A stretch of DNA of 64,000 nt from Acrocarpospora catenulata (GTDB lineage Bacteria; Actinomycetota; Actinomycetes; Streptosporangiales; Streptosporangiaceae): positions 1-64,000 of the forward strand of contig NZ_JAHCST010000038.1 in the NCBI RefSeq assembly GCF_018476525.1, given 5' to 3'. Below, in pieces: positions 53,991 through 62,222 of the stretch. Both the position numbers and the translations under genes were made by a program. The notes beneath the pieces were generated by a model, which worked only from the letters and a program-made list of their open reading frames with translations, was not told the DNA's origin and ran no database searches. Each line of letters opens with the position of its first letter. The stretch's first letter is position 1.

Positions 53991-55280
53991 ATGACCATCG
54001 CCCAGCTTCCTGTCACCACCGACCGAGAGACCTACCACGCCGACCAGCTCGTCGTCGAGCGCGCCCACCGCGACCTGGTCGTCAAACTGATCGTCGAATG
54101 GGGCGGCGAGACGGCCGTCGCCATCGTGGACGACAGCCCGGCCCTCGGTCTGTCGCTGCTGTCCGTGCCCGGCCTGACCGCCGCCGAGAACACCCTGCGG
54201 CGCGTCGAGGGCCTGGCCGAGGCCGCCACCAAGGAACGGCGCGGCTCGTACGCGACCGACATCGAGCCGCTCGACCTGCTGCTGTACGCGCTCCGCGAGC
54301 ACGCCCGTACCGCCTACGACGGCTGGCAGCCGACAATAGGCAAGCACCGGCTGGTCGAGGGGGTGGAGGCTCGGCCGTACACGGGCGGGGCCGACGGCAG
54401 ACCCGAGGCGCTGAGCGCCCCCCTCATGTTGCCCGAGCGGCCGGAGCCGTCCGGGCCACCCATCAGGGTCGCGCTCCTGGACACCCGGGTCGCGCCCCTG
54501 GCCGCGCTCGACGGCCGGTATCTGGCGTCCGGGCAGGCCGTGCTGCCGCGCACGCCGACGGGTGCCCTGCCACCGATGGCGGGACACGCCACGTTCATCC
54601 TTGGGCTCATCCTCCAGCGGGTGCCCGGCGCCGACGTGCTGGTCCGGCCGGTGCTGGACGACACCGGGTTCGGCACCAGCTCCTGGGCCGTGGCCAAGGC
54701 CATGGCGGAGTTGCTCGACGCCCGGATCGACGTGGTCAACCTGTCCTTCGGCTGTTTCACCGTCGACCGCGAGGCGCCGCTGGTGCTGGCCCGCGCCGTG
54801 CAACGGCTCGCCGCCCGCGCCGTGCTCGTCGCCGCCGTCGGGAACCACGGCGCGGAGGATGCCGGTAGCCCCGCCAAGGTCACCCCGACGACGCCGATGT
54901 GGCCCGCCGCCTGCGACGAGGTCGTCGCCGTCGGAGCCTTCGGGACGGGCGGGGCGAAGCAGGCGGCGAGATTCTCCCCGCAGGTGCCGTGGACCGACCT
55001 GATGGCGCCCGGCGAGCACGTCCAGAGCCTCTTCCTGGACGGGTACGTCAACCTGCCCGCCACCAAGGAGCACGCGGCCAAGACCGCGCTGTTCACCGGC
55101 GGTGCGACGTGGAGCGGCAGCTCCTTCGCCACGGCCGCCGTGACCGGCGCCGTCGCGGGCCTGGCCGCCGAGCGGGGCATCGACGCCCACGCGGCCATGG
55201 AGGTCCTACTCCGGCGAGGTGTCGACCCGGTCCGCGGCAGCGGCTATGAAGACATCGAGCCATTCGACCCAGTCAATTGA
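53991..55280 (+). CDS. Intracellular S8 (subtilisin-like) serine protease with novel N-terminal region
   Basis: A 429-residue subtilisin-family protease. The triad is complete: Asp164 (VALLDTRVAP), His199 (AGHATFILGL) and Ser378 (WSGSSFATAAV), with oxyanion Asn285 (VGNHG). There is no signal peptide and no recognisable I9 propeptide. Instead residues 1-155 form an uncharacterised acidic domain (QLVVERAHRDLVVKLIVEWG, DIEPLDLLLYALREHARTAY). It should therefore work inside the cell. ATG 53991 follows GGAGAG. It is the first gene of the operon with the ECF sigma factor and divergent from the CHAT protease. Either protease could activate the other or cleave the 155-residue protein; this is inference. 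Confidence 0.9.
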   Translation: MTIAQLPVTTDRETYHADQLVVERAHRDLVVKLIVEWGGETAVAIVDDSPALGLSLLSVPGLTAAENTLRRVEGLAEAATKERRGSYATDIEPLDLLLYALREHARTAYDGWQPTIGKHRLVEGVEARPYTGGADGRPEALSAPLMLPERPEPSGPPIRVALLDTRVAPLAALDGRYLASGQAVLPRTPTGALPPMAGHATFILGLILQRVPGADVLVRPVLDDTGFGTSSWAVAKAMAELLDARIDVVNLSFGCFTVDREAPLVLARAVQRLAARAVLVAAVGNHGAEDAGSPAKVTPTTPMWPAACDEVVAVGAFGTGGAKQAARFSPQVPWTDLMAPGEHVQSLFLDGYVNLPATKEHAAKTALFTGGATWSGSSFATAAVTGAVAGLAAERGIDAHAAMEVLLRRGVDPVRGSGYEDIEPFDPVN

Positions 55281-55301
55281 CTCACCACCTTGGGAGAGCC
55301 C

Positions 55302-55904
55302 ATGGCAGAAGACTCGACCGTCGCCGACCTGGTGGTAAGGGCCAGGAAGGGCGACCAGGACGCATGGGATCAACTCCTTGACCGGTACAACCCGTTCATC
55401 CTGGCGATCTGCCGCCGTTACCGGCTGAGCCGCGAGGACATGAACGACGTGGCCCAGACCGTGTGGTTGCGCGCGGTCCAGAAACTGGGGTCCCTGCAGA
55501 CCCCCGGCGCCTTTCCCGGCTGGCTGGCGACGGTCACCCAGCGGGAGTGCCTGCACACCGCGCAGGCGGCCCGCAGGCGGGACGGGGGCGAGTACTTTGT
55601 GGACTTCGACAGGAGTCCGGACGAACAGGCGGCGATGGTGGGGCGGGAACTGGAGCTGGCCGAGCTGCGTGCCGCGCTCCGGGCGGCGTTCGCGCAGCTC
55701 CCACCGCGGTGCCGGGAGCTGCTGCTCCTGCTCATGCGGGACGAGCCGATGGCGTACGTGGAGATCGCCGAACGGTTGCGCATGTCCGTCGGTGGGATCG
55801 GCCCGACCCGGGGTAGGTGCCTGGAGCGGCTCCGGCAGAGCCCGTACCTGATGGGTTTTCTCGGCCCTGAGGCCGATGATGTGGGGAGCGGCGGCGATGG
55901 ATGA
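55302..55904 (+). CDS. ECF-type RNA polymerase sigma factor
   Basis: A 200-residue sigma factor with region 2 (WDQLLDRYNPFILAICRRYR, DMNDVAQTVWLRAVQKL) and region 4 (LPPRCRELLLLLMRDEPMAY, VEIAERLRMSVGGIGPTRGR). No anti-sigma factor with a zinc finger or membrane segment is next to it. ATG 55302 follows GGGAGAG. It lies 21 bases after the protease gene, and its stop overlaps the next ORF by eight bases. Its targets probably include this operon. Confidence 0.95.
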   Translation: MAEDSTVADLVVRARKGDQDAWDQLLDRYNPFILAICRRYRLSREDMNDVAQTVWLRAVQKLGSLQTPGAFPGWLATVTQRECLHTAQAARRRDGGEYFVDFDRSPDEQAAMVGRELELAELRAALRAAFAQLPPRCRELLLLLMRDEPMAYVEIAERLRMSVGGIGPTRGRCLERLRQSPYLMGFLGPEADDVGSGGDG

Positions 55905-56364
55905 CCAGAAGCCGGGATGGGACGATGACGAGCTGATGGCGGAGCTGGCCCTGGCTCTGCGCGCGCCCGGTGAGGTGCCCCTGGAGTTCGCCGAGGCCGG
56001 GCAGCTGGCTTTCACCTGGCTCAGCATCGACGATGAGCTGGCCGAGCTCACCTACGACTCCGCGTACGACGGCGACCGGGCCGGCACCCTCACCCGGGAC
56101 GAGTCCGCCCCGCTGCGCGCGCTCACCTACTCCTCGCCCGAGCTGACCTTCGAACTGGAGATCACCGACGAGGCCGTGCACGGGCAGATCGTGCCCTGCC
56201 AGGTGCTCGACATCCAGGTGCTCACCCTGTCCGGCGAGGAACTGGTCGTCACCACCGACCAGGTCGGCTGCTTCACCCTCCGCCCGATCCCGCGCACCCC
56301 CTTCTACCTGCGCTGCCACACCGCCGTCGGCATCGACGTGGTGACCAACTGGATCGCCATCTAG
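55897..56364 (+). CDS. Beta-rich protein of ECF sigma operon, possible sigma partner
   Basis: A 155-residue soluble protein from ATG 55897 with GGGGAG nine bases upstream. Residues 1-50 are helical and acidic (DDDELMAELALALRAPGEVP, AFTWLSIDDELAEL). Residues ~60-155 are a beta-sandwich-like domain resembling carboxypeptidase-regulatory folds (VLDIQVLTLSGEELVVTTDQ, TPFYLRCHTAVG). Similar proteins often follow ECF sigma genes in actinomycetes (recalled). With the helical N-terminus it could act as a soluble anti-sigma factor, and the two neighbouring proteases could remove it. That role is inference. Confidence 0.7.
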   Translation: MDDQKPGWDDDELMAELALALRAPGEVPLEFAEAGQLAFTWLSIDDELAELTYDSAYDGDRAGTLTRDESAPLRALTYSSPELTFELEITDEAVHGQIVPCQVLDIQVLTLSGEELVVTTDQVGCFTLRPIPRTPFYLRCHTAVGIDVVTNWIAI

Positions 56365-56474
56365 GACTACCAGCTCGCCGACAGACACCGGCTGACGGAA
56401 GGTTTGTGCGCGGGCCAAGACGGGACGGTACGGCTCCCCTCCCATGTCGCCGGCATCGCGCTCGCTGAAACGGA

Positions 56475-56603
56475 TTACATTTTGGTGACCTGTCCGCCGT
56501 CAATAACAAAATCGGCGCCGGTTGAGTAGCTGGAATCATCCGATGCGAGGAAGAGCACGAGGTTCGAGGATTCTTTGGGCTGCCCCATCCTCCGCAGCGG
56601 CCA
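56475..56603 (-). pseudogene. C-terminal remnant of a short-chain dehydrogenase (SDR)
   Basis: The minus strand reads [20 protein letters not shown] then [17 protein letters not shown] and a TAA stop, the unmistakable end of an SDR enzyme. The frame breaks at about 56600, where the MFS fragment begins on the other strand, so about 40 of 250 residues remain. Confidence 0.8.
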
Positions 56604-56606
56604 AGT

Positions 56607-57554
56607 TTCGTGATGCTGGCGTCGCTGGTGATTCCGCGCACAACTGAGAGGGCAACCGGCCAGGTGGACTTCCTCGGCGCTGCCTTGCTGGGCGGATCGA
56701 TGGTCGCCTTACTGGCGGGGGTGAGCCTCGGCCCCGAACGGGGATGGTCCTCAGGTCTCGTTTTGCTGCTGCTGATCACTGGAGCGGTTGGATCCGTGCT
56801 GTGGATCATCTCCGCATTGCGCCTGAGAGAGCCCTTGATCGATCTACGCGTGCTGTCAAATCGATCCATTATCGCGACGATTGCCGGCTATTCGCTCGGG
56901 ATGGCAGTCGGCCCGATCTTTCTCGCCATCTTGAGTACAGTGTCATTCATCTCTGATGACGCGGGGCTTGGGTACGGGCTGGGCATCGGTGCCACGGGGT
57001 ATGCGTGGATATTCCTGTGCTACACGGTTGGTTATGCGAGCGGCGGAGTGATCGGGGGCCTGGCTGCTCGACGGGTTGATGGGCGATTGATCATGGTCGC
57101 GGGCATGGGCCTCATGATCGTCGCGCTCCTTGTCGTGCTCGTCGCCATGGACAGCGAGGTCGCCTTGGCGATGTCCGGTCTGATCTTTGGCAGCGGTGGC
57201 GGCCTCTACGTGAGCACCGTGTGGAACCTCGTGAACCAGTTCGCTGTTCCTGAACGTCTCAGCTCTACCGCCAGTTTCACCCAGGCGACGAACTCGCTGG
57301 CCAGCGCGGCCTTCCCGATCCTGGCGGTTGCGCTGGCCACGGCTGCGTTCCCATACACGGCCGAAGGCGGCCAGCCTCTGGAGGCGATCCGCACGCTGCT
57401 GGTGGTCGGGATCTGCATGCTCGTGGTCACGGCGGTCGTCTCGCTGAGCATCCGACGAAACGTCAGTCGCCGCCGAACGCTTACGGGGAATGCGGTGTGG
57501 GAGCACATCGACTCCGGGGTCCGCGGTCACTCACGTCGCCATTCAGCACCTTGA
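56607..57554 (+). pseudogene. 5'-truncated MFS drug-efflux transporter (DHA2 type)
   Basis: About 314 residues in frame, beginning mid-protein at [20 protein letters not shown], a loop normally near residue 180-200 of a 14-helix DHA2 transporter. The helices that follow ([73 protein letters not shown]) are well kept. No ribosome site precedes it, and the first six helices are missing, so it is very likely non-functional. It joins the SDR remnant head to tail at about 56600. Confidence 0.75.
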
Positions 57555-57559
57555 CGTGA

Positions 57560-57829
<270 letters not shown>

Positions 57830-58040
57830 GACAGGCCCTGGCCGTCCGCCGCCGGAACATCGACGCCGAACTCGAATGGGTGACTTCCGAGCGCTGATTT
57901 CCGCGTCTGATACATCTGGCCGTCACTTTTTTGTTAGGAAAAACCCTGGGTCTGGGGACTAGGGGACTTCCGGATGTTCTCCCCGAGGCGGCGAAAGCCC
58001 GCGTTTCCTACCGTTTTAAGTAAGCAAAACGGAGGAAATC

Positions 58041-58481
58041 ATGACATTTGTAGCCGGGAGTTTTCAGAATCCCTTCGGGCTGGGGCCGGCCCTGCTGGCC
58101 GGGACGATCCGGGCCGAGCTGACCGACACCGCGGGCGGGCCGCCGCCGGCCATCTTCGAGGCCAACGCGCCCTTCCAGGTCAACTTCGAGTGGGAGCTCA
58201 ACGGCGCCCTCGCTCCGCTGATCGGCGGCAGCTGGCAGCTGCGCGTGCTGGTCGACGAGATCGGCGGGCCCTTCGAGGCGCCCTTCCCCACCCCGCCGCT
58301 GGCGGTGCCGCTCACCGGGGTCACCGCGTACGCCGCGAGCATCGTGATCGGGGGACTGCCGGGGGCGGTCGGCGGCCGGAGTTACGCGATCATCGCGTCG
58401 CTCACGTACCTCAACGTCGCCGGTACGCCGAGCCCGATGGGCGGTTTCGTCCCTCTCGGAGTGGTCGCCGTCGTCGGTTGA
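58041..58481 (+). CDS. Unknown beta-rich protein
   Basis: A 146-residue protein with a strong CGGAGGA site before ATG 58041. It is rich in Gly, Pro, Ala and beta-forming residues (GTIRAELTDTAGGPPPAIFE, FQVNFEWELNG, SWQLRVLVDEIGGPFEAPFP). There is no signal peptide, membrane segment or enzyme motif. It may fold as an immunoglobulin-like sandwich. A 15-base-pair hairpin follows it, and the large LuxR regulator begins 94 bases after its stop. I recognise no family. Confidence 0.7.
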   Translation: MTFVAGSFQNPFGLGPALLAGTIRAELTDTAGGPPPAIFEANAPFQVNFEWELNGALAPLIGGSWQLRVLVDEIGGPFEAPFPTPPLAVPLTGVTAYAASIVIGGLPGAVGGRSYAIIASLTYLNVAGTPSPMGGFVPLGVVAVVG

Positions 58482-58504
58482 TCCCTTCCGGGGACGGTCG
58501 CGGT

Positions 58505-58547
58505 TTTCGGGAGGCGACGAACACAAGGGGGCCGTCGCCTCCCGAAA
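58505..58547 (+). terminator. Terminator hairpin after the beta-rich protein gene
   Basis: TTTCGGGAGGCGACG and CGTCGCCTCCCGAAA form a perfect 15-base-pair stem around a 13-base loop, 24 bases after the stop codon and just upstream of the LAL regulator. Confidence 0.85.
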
Positions 58548-58574
58548 TCCGGTGCTCTATCGAAGCTGTATCAA

Positions 58575-61403
58575 ATGGCCCGGAACCACCTCTTCTCCAA
58601 TGTGAACATCGAAGCGGAGGTATTCGCCGGGCGAGGCACGGAATTGGCCGCTCTCGCGGCCGAACTCGACCGGGTACGCGACGGACACCCCGGAATCGTG
58701 CTGATCGAGGGCCCGGCGGGCATCGGCAAGACCGCGCTGACCCGTCGGGCGCTCGCCCAGGCCAAGGAATTCACGGTGCTGTGGGCCAGCGGCGACGAGA
58801 TGGAGATCACGCTGCCGTACGGGATGATCGCCCAGCTGACCGACGGGCTCAGCCCAGGGACGTCGTCCGGCGGACTTGGGCTTGGGGGATTCGGCCCAGA
58901 AGGCGGGCCCAGGGGATTCGGCCCAGGGGGCGGGCCCGGGGGATTCGGCCCAGGGGGCGGGCAGGCTGATGGGTTCGTTCCGGGCGGTGAGCCGATCGCG
59001 GTGGGGGCGGCGCTGGTCGCCCTGCTCGGCGAGTTGGCGGAGGCGGCGCCGCTGGCGATCGTCCTCGACGACGTGCAGTGGGCGGACGGTGAGTCCCTTC
59101 AGGCGCTCACCTACGCGCTGCGCCGGATGCGCGCCGGACGGGTGCTGACCGTGGCGATCACCCGGCGGCTGAGCGCCACCCGCGTGCCCGCCGGAATGGC
59201 CCGCCTGCTCAGCCGGGGGCCCTCGCTCCGGCTGGCCCTGGCCGGGCTGACCCTACCGGAGCTCCGGCTGATGACCGGACTCGGTCCGACCGCCGCTGCC
59301 CGCCTGCACCACCACGCCGGCGGCAACCCTCTCTACGTGGCCGAGACGCTCCGGCAGGCACCTCGTCTCGACGATCCGGCCGCCGACCTTCCCGCTCCTC
59401 CGGCTTACGCCCGAGGCGTGCGGGCCAAGCTCGCCACGTGCGGTCCGCCTGCCCATGCCCTGGCGCGGGCCGCGGCCGTCCTGGGCGAATCCTGCTCGGT
59501 CCGGCATGCCGTGACACTGGCCGATTCGGTACGGCACGCCGAGACGGGGGCCGACCCGACGGCCCGGGAGACGACCCCGGAGTCGGCCGAGGCGCTCGCC
59601 GTGCTGAAGGAAGTCGTGGCAACCGGTGTGCTGCGGTATGCGCGGAACACGGGCGAGCTTCGGGTGGAATTTCCGCATCCCCTCGTACGTGCCGCCGTTT
59701 ACCAGGACATCGGCCCGGCCGAACGGACCGCCGCGCACCGGATCGCCGCCGATCTGGTCGGCGACGAAGCCGACCGGTTGCGGCATCGCCTGCGGGCCGC
59801 GTCCCGCCCGGATCCGGAAGTCGCCGCTGAAATCGCCGCGTTCGCCCGGCGGCAGGCGGCGGCGGGCCACTGGGAGAGCGCCGCCGCGCACTTCGCCGAC
59901 GCGGGCGAGCTGGCGGCCGGGACACGTGAGCGGAGCCCCCTCACCGCCGCCACCGTGGACGCGCTTCTACGGGCCGGGCGGCTGGCGCGGGCGGCCGAGG
60001 TGGCGACGCGGGGGCCTCTCGACGCGGTCACCCGCCCCTACGTACTCGGGGCGATCGCGCACGCGAACGGCGACACGGGACGGGCGTTCACACTGATGAA
60101 GGACGCCTGGACACGGTGCGACCCCAGGCGCGACGGGGAACTCGCCGCCCGCATCGCCGGCCAGCTGGCCTTGCTGTCCCTGGTCCAGGGGGATCATGGC
60201 GTACTCGACCAGAAGGTGTGGCTGCTGGAGGTTGACCCCGACTCCTGGCAGCGGCTGCTGCTCCCCTTCCTGGAAGGACGCGCGGAGGACGCCCTGAAGG
60301 TAGCCGCCGCCCTTCCCGATCCGGCGTTGGCGTCCGCCGGTCAGCTCGGCTCGCTGGTGGTCCGGGGAGCCCTGCGGATCTGGTGTGACGAGCTGGAAGC
60401 GGGGCGCGGGGATCTGGCGGGAGTGGTTGCGGACGCGCATGGTCAGGACACCCGGCTGGCCGCCATGGTGCTGCTCGCGCTGGCCGAGTTCCGGCTCGGC
60501 GCGTGGGACACCGCGCTCGCCCTCGGCAAGGAGGTGATCGCCGCGGAGAGCGAGCGGGAGCAGTACTGGCTCACCCCGTACGCGCGGGCCGTGCTCGTGT
60601 TGCCACTGGCGGCGCGAGGGGAGTTCGCGCGGGCGCGGAGCCAGCTGGAGCTCGCCCGGCGGCGAGAGCTGAGCGTGCTCGCGGAGATGTGTCTCGCCTA
60701 CGCCGAGGGCTGGTTGTGCGCGGTTCGCGGTGATTTCGAGGATGTGGTGCGGGTCCTTGAGCCACTTCGCCGGAAGGCCGGGCGCGAGATGCTGCCCTGG
60801 CGTGACCTGCTGGCCGACGCCTACAGCGCGCTCGGGCGGTTCGCCGCGGCGGAAGCCGTGCTCGGGCGGTTTTCCGAGGCGGAAGCTGGCGGAACGGGCG
60901 ACTTCTTAGCCGCTGTCCGGGGCGCGCGTGCTCGGGCGACCCTGGATGCCGCGCGTGGGCGGCCGGCCGGGGCGGTGGGATTCTTCGAACGGGCGCTCGC
61001 CGGCCTCGGTCCGGCTCCTGTGCCGTTGGAGCAGGCGAGGGTCGAGATGGCGTACGGGGTGTTCCTGCGGCGGCTGGGACGGCGGGCCGCCGCGGCCGCG
61101 CACCTCACGACGGCCGGCGGGCTGCTGCGGCGGTTGGCGGCGCGACCCCTCCTCGACAGGTGTGAGCAGGAGCTGGCGGCCTGCGGGCCGGGGCAGGGTC
61201 ACCCGGACGGGCTCACCTCGCAGGAGCGGCGGGTGACCCGCCTGGCCCTGACCGGGCTGAGCAACAAGCAGATCGCCAGGAGGCTGGACCTCAGCGTCAA
61301 GACGATCGAGTACCACCTCGGCCATGTCTACGCCAAGCTCGGCGTCTCCTCCCGCGCGGCGCTGGTCGCGAAGCTGGCGGGACCCGGGGGGATGACGGCG
61401 TAG
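58575..61403 (+). CDS. LAL-type (large ATP-binding LuxR) transcriptional regulator
   Basis: A 942-residue regulator. The N-terminal ATPase has Walker A GPAGIGKTAL (~46-55) and Walker B LAIVLDDVQWAD (~160-171). A long helical TPR-like middle (~390-860) should sense a ligand or protein. The C-terminal LuxR HTH reads LTSQERRVTRLALTGLSNKQ (~876-895) then IARRLDLSVKTIEYHLGHVY. A 27-residue Gly/Pro/Phe repeat is inserted between Walker A and B. ATG 58575 lacks a clear ribosome site. LAL proteins usually activate secondary-metabolite or carbon-use genes; the target here is unknown, and the RiPP/P450 genes downstream are possible. Confidence 0.93.
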   Translation: MARNHLFSNVNIEAEVFAGRGTELAALAAELDRVRDGHPGIVLIEGPAGIGKTALTRRALAQAKEFTVLWASGDEMEITLPYGMIAQLTDGLSPGTSSGGLGLGGFGPEGGPRGFGPGGGPGGFGPGGGQADGFVPGGEPIAVGAALVALLGELAEAAPLAIVLDDVQWADGESLQALTYALRRMRAGRVLTVAITRRLSATRVPAGMARLLSRGPSLRLALAGLTLPELRLMTGLGPTAAARLHHHAGGNPLYVAETLRQAPRLDDPAADLPAPPAYARGVRAKLATCGPPAHALARAAAVLGESCSVRHAVTLADSVRHAETGADPTARETTPESAEALAVLKEVVATGVLRYARNTGELRVEFPHPLVRAAVYQDIGPAERTAAHRIAADLVGDEADRLRHRLRAASRPDPEVAAEIAAFARRQAAAGHWESAAAHFADAGELAAGTRERSPLTAATVDALLRAGRLARAAEVATRGPLDAVTRPYVLGAIAHANGDTGRAFTLMKDAWTRCDPRRDGELAARIAGQLALLSLVQGDHGVLDQKVWLLEVDPDSWQRLLLPFLEGRAEDALKVAAALPDPALASAGQLGSLVVRGALRIWCDELEAGRGDLAGVVADAHGQDTRLAAMVLLALAEFRLGAWDTALALGKEVIAAESEREQYWLTPYARAVLVLPLAARGEFARARSQLELARRRELSVLAEMCLAYAEGWLCAVRGDFEDVVRVLEPLRRKAGREMLPWRDLLADAYSALGRFAAAEAVLGRFSEAEAGGTGDFLAAVRGARARATLDAARGRPAGAVGFFERALAGLGPAPVPLEQARVEMAYGVFLRRLGRRAAAAAHLTTAGGLLRRLAARPLLDRCEQELAACGPGQGHPDGLTSQERRVTRLALTGLSNKQIARRLDLSVKTIEYHLGHVYAKLGVSSRAALVAKLAGPGGMTA
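58884..58964 (+). repeat. Three in-frame 27-base repeats encoding GFGPxGGP in the LAL ATPase
   Basis: Three consecutive 27-base units encode GGFGPEGGP, RGFGPGGGP and GGFGPGGGQ (residues 104-130). They lie between Walker A and Walker B of the ATPase. The near identity of the DNA units points to recent slippage or duplication. Confidence 0.9.
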
Positions 61404-61441
61404 GGGCAGGTATCGGTGCGGGATTCCTGCCCCTACGCCGT
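61395..61441 (+). terminator. Terminator hairpin overlapping the LAL gene stop
   Basis: ACGGCGTAGGGGCAGG and CCTGCCCCTACGCCGT form a perfect 16-base-pair stem around a 15-base loop. The left arm contains the TAG stop of the LAL gene. It could also end the convergent SH3-protein transcript, whose stop is at 61487. Confidence 0.85.
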
Positions 61442-61486
61442 CGCCGTGCGTCCCGACGTCAGCTCTTCGGCCTGAGCCGGCGAGCG

Positions 61487-62065
61487 TTATCGGGCGCGCA
61501 GGTAGTAGGCGTAGGCCCAGCCGGTCCTGCCGTTGTCGGCGGTGACCTTCACCCACTTGGTGTGGGTGGTGGGCGAACCGTGGACGTGGGCGTTGCGCCA
61601 GTTCAGGGTGCCGACCACCCGGTGGTGCAGGCTCGGGCCCGACCGGACGCGGAGGTGGTGACCGTAGCGGACGTGCACCACGCGGTAGTGGACGACGGCC
61701 TTCTTGGCGGAGACGGTCAGCGTGCCGACCGCGGCCGCCTGGGTCTGGCTCTGGCAGGTGACGGTGACGGTGTACTTGCCGGGAAGGGTGTTCTTGCTGA
61801 CCGTTCCGGTGCCCGAGGCCTGGTAGCCGTTGGTGGCCAGGGTCGCGGCGCCGGTGAGGGCAGGGGAGTTGGCGTAGGCGGGCCTGGTGCCGCAGGCGGT
61901 GGTGGTCATCTTGACTGACTGCCCGGCGTGGACCGTGGTCGGCGAGATGTTCACGGCCGCGTAGGCGACAGGGGAGAGCGGGACAGCGGCTTGCGCCGAG
62001 GTAGCCAGGCCGAGCATGGTGCCGGTGGCGGTGGCGGCCAGGATAGCCGGTCTGATGAGATCCAT
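61487..62065 (-). CDS. Secreted protein with C-terminal SH3-like domain
   Basis: A 192-residue protein with a signal peptide (AILAATATGTMLGLATSAQA). A first beta-sandwich part follows (VNISPTTVHAGQSVKMTTTA, LPGKYTVTVTCQSQTQ) with cysteines C58 and C104 positioned for a disulfide. A C-terminal SH3b-type domain has LRVRSGPSLHHRVVGTLNW and WVKVTADNGRTGWAYAYYL. Such domains usually bind cell wall, so the product probably acts in the envelope. Upstream bases 62072-62078 (AGAAGGAG on the coding strand) give a good ribosome site. Confidence 0.85.
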   Translation of the reverse strand: MDLIRPAILAATATGTMLGLATSAQAAVPLSPVAYAAVNISPTTVHAGQSVKMTTTACGTRPAYANSPALTGAATLATNGYQASGTGTVSKNTLPGKYTVTVTCQSQTQAAAVGTLTVSAKKAVVHYRVVHVRYGHHLRVRSGPSLHHRVVGTLNWRNAHVHGSPTTHTKWVKVTADNGRTGWAYAYYLRAR

Positions 62066-62222
62066 GATCGCTACTCCTTCTGGGGTTGCGGTGCCCCTTA
62101 CTGCGTTAGCAGGTTGTGGTTACCCTGCTATTACTACGGATAGTAATCATGTGAACACTCATTGTGAATAGCTTGGGGCGCGCCGATACCCCCGGGGGGC
62201 CAGTCTTTACCTGCCAGCCGGG

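Noticed and set aside
57830-57897. In-frame tail RRRNIDAELEWVTSER after the transposase remnant
   Set aside because: It could be the end of a regulator gene, but it is only about 20 residues with no start and no upstream homology.
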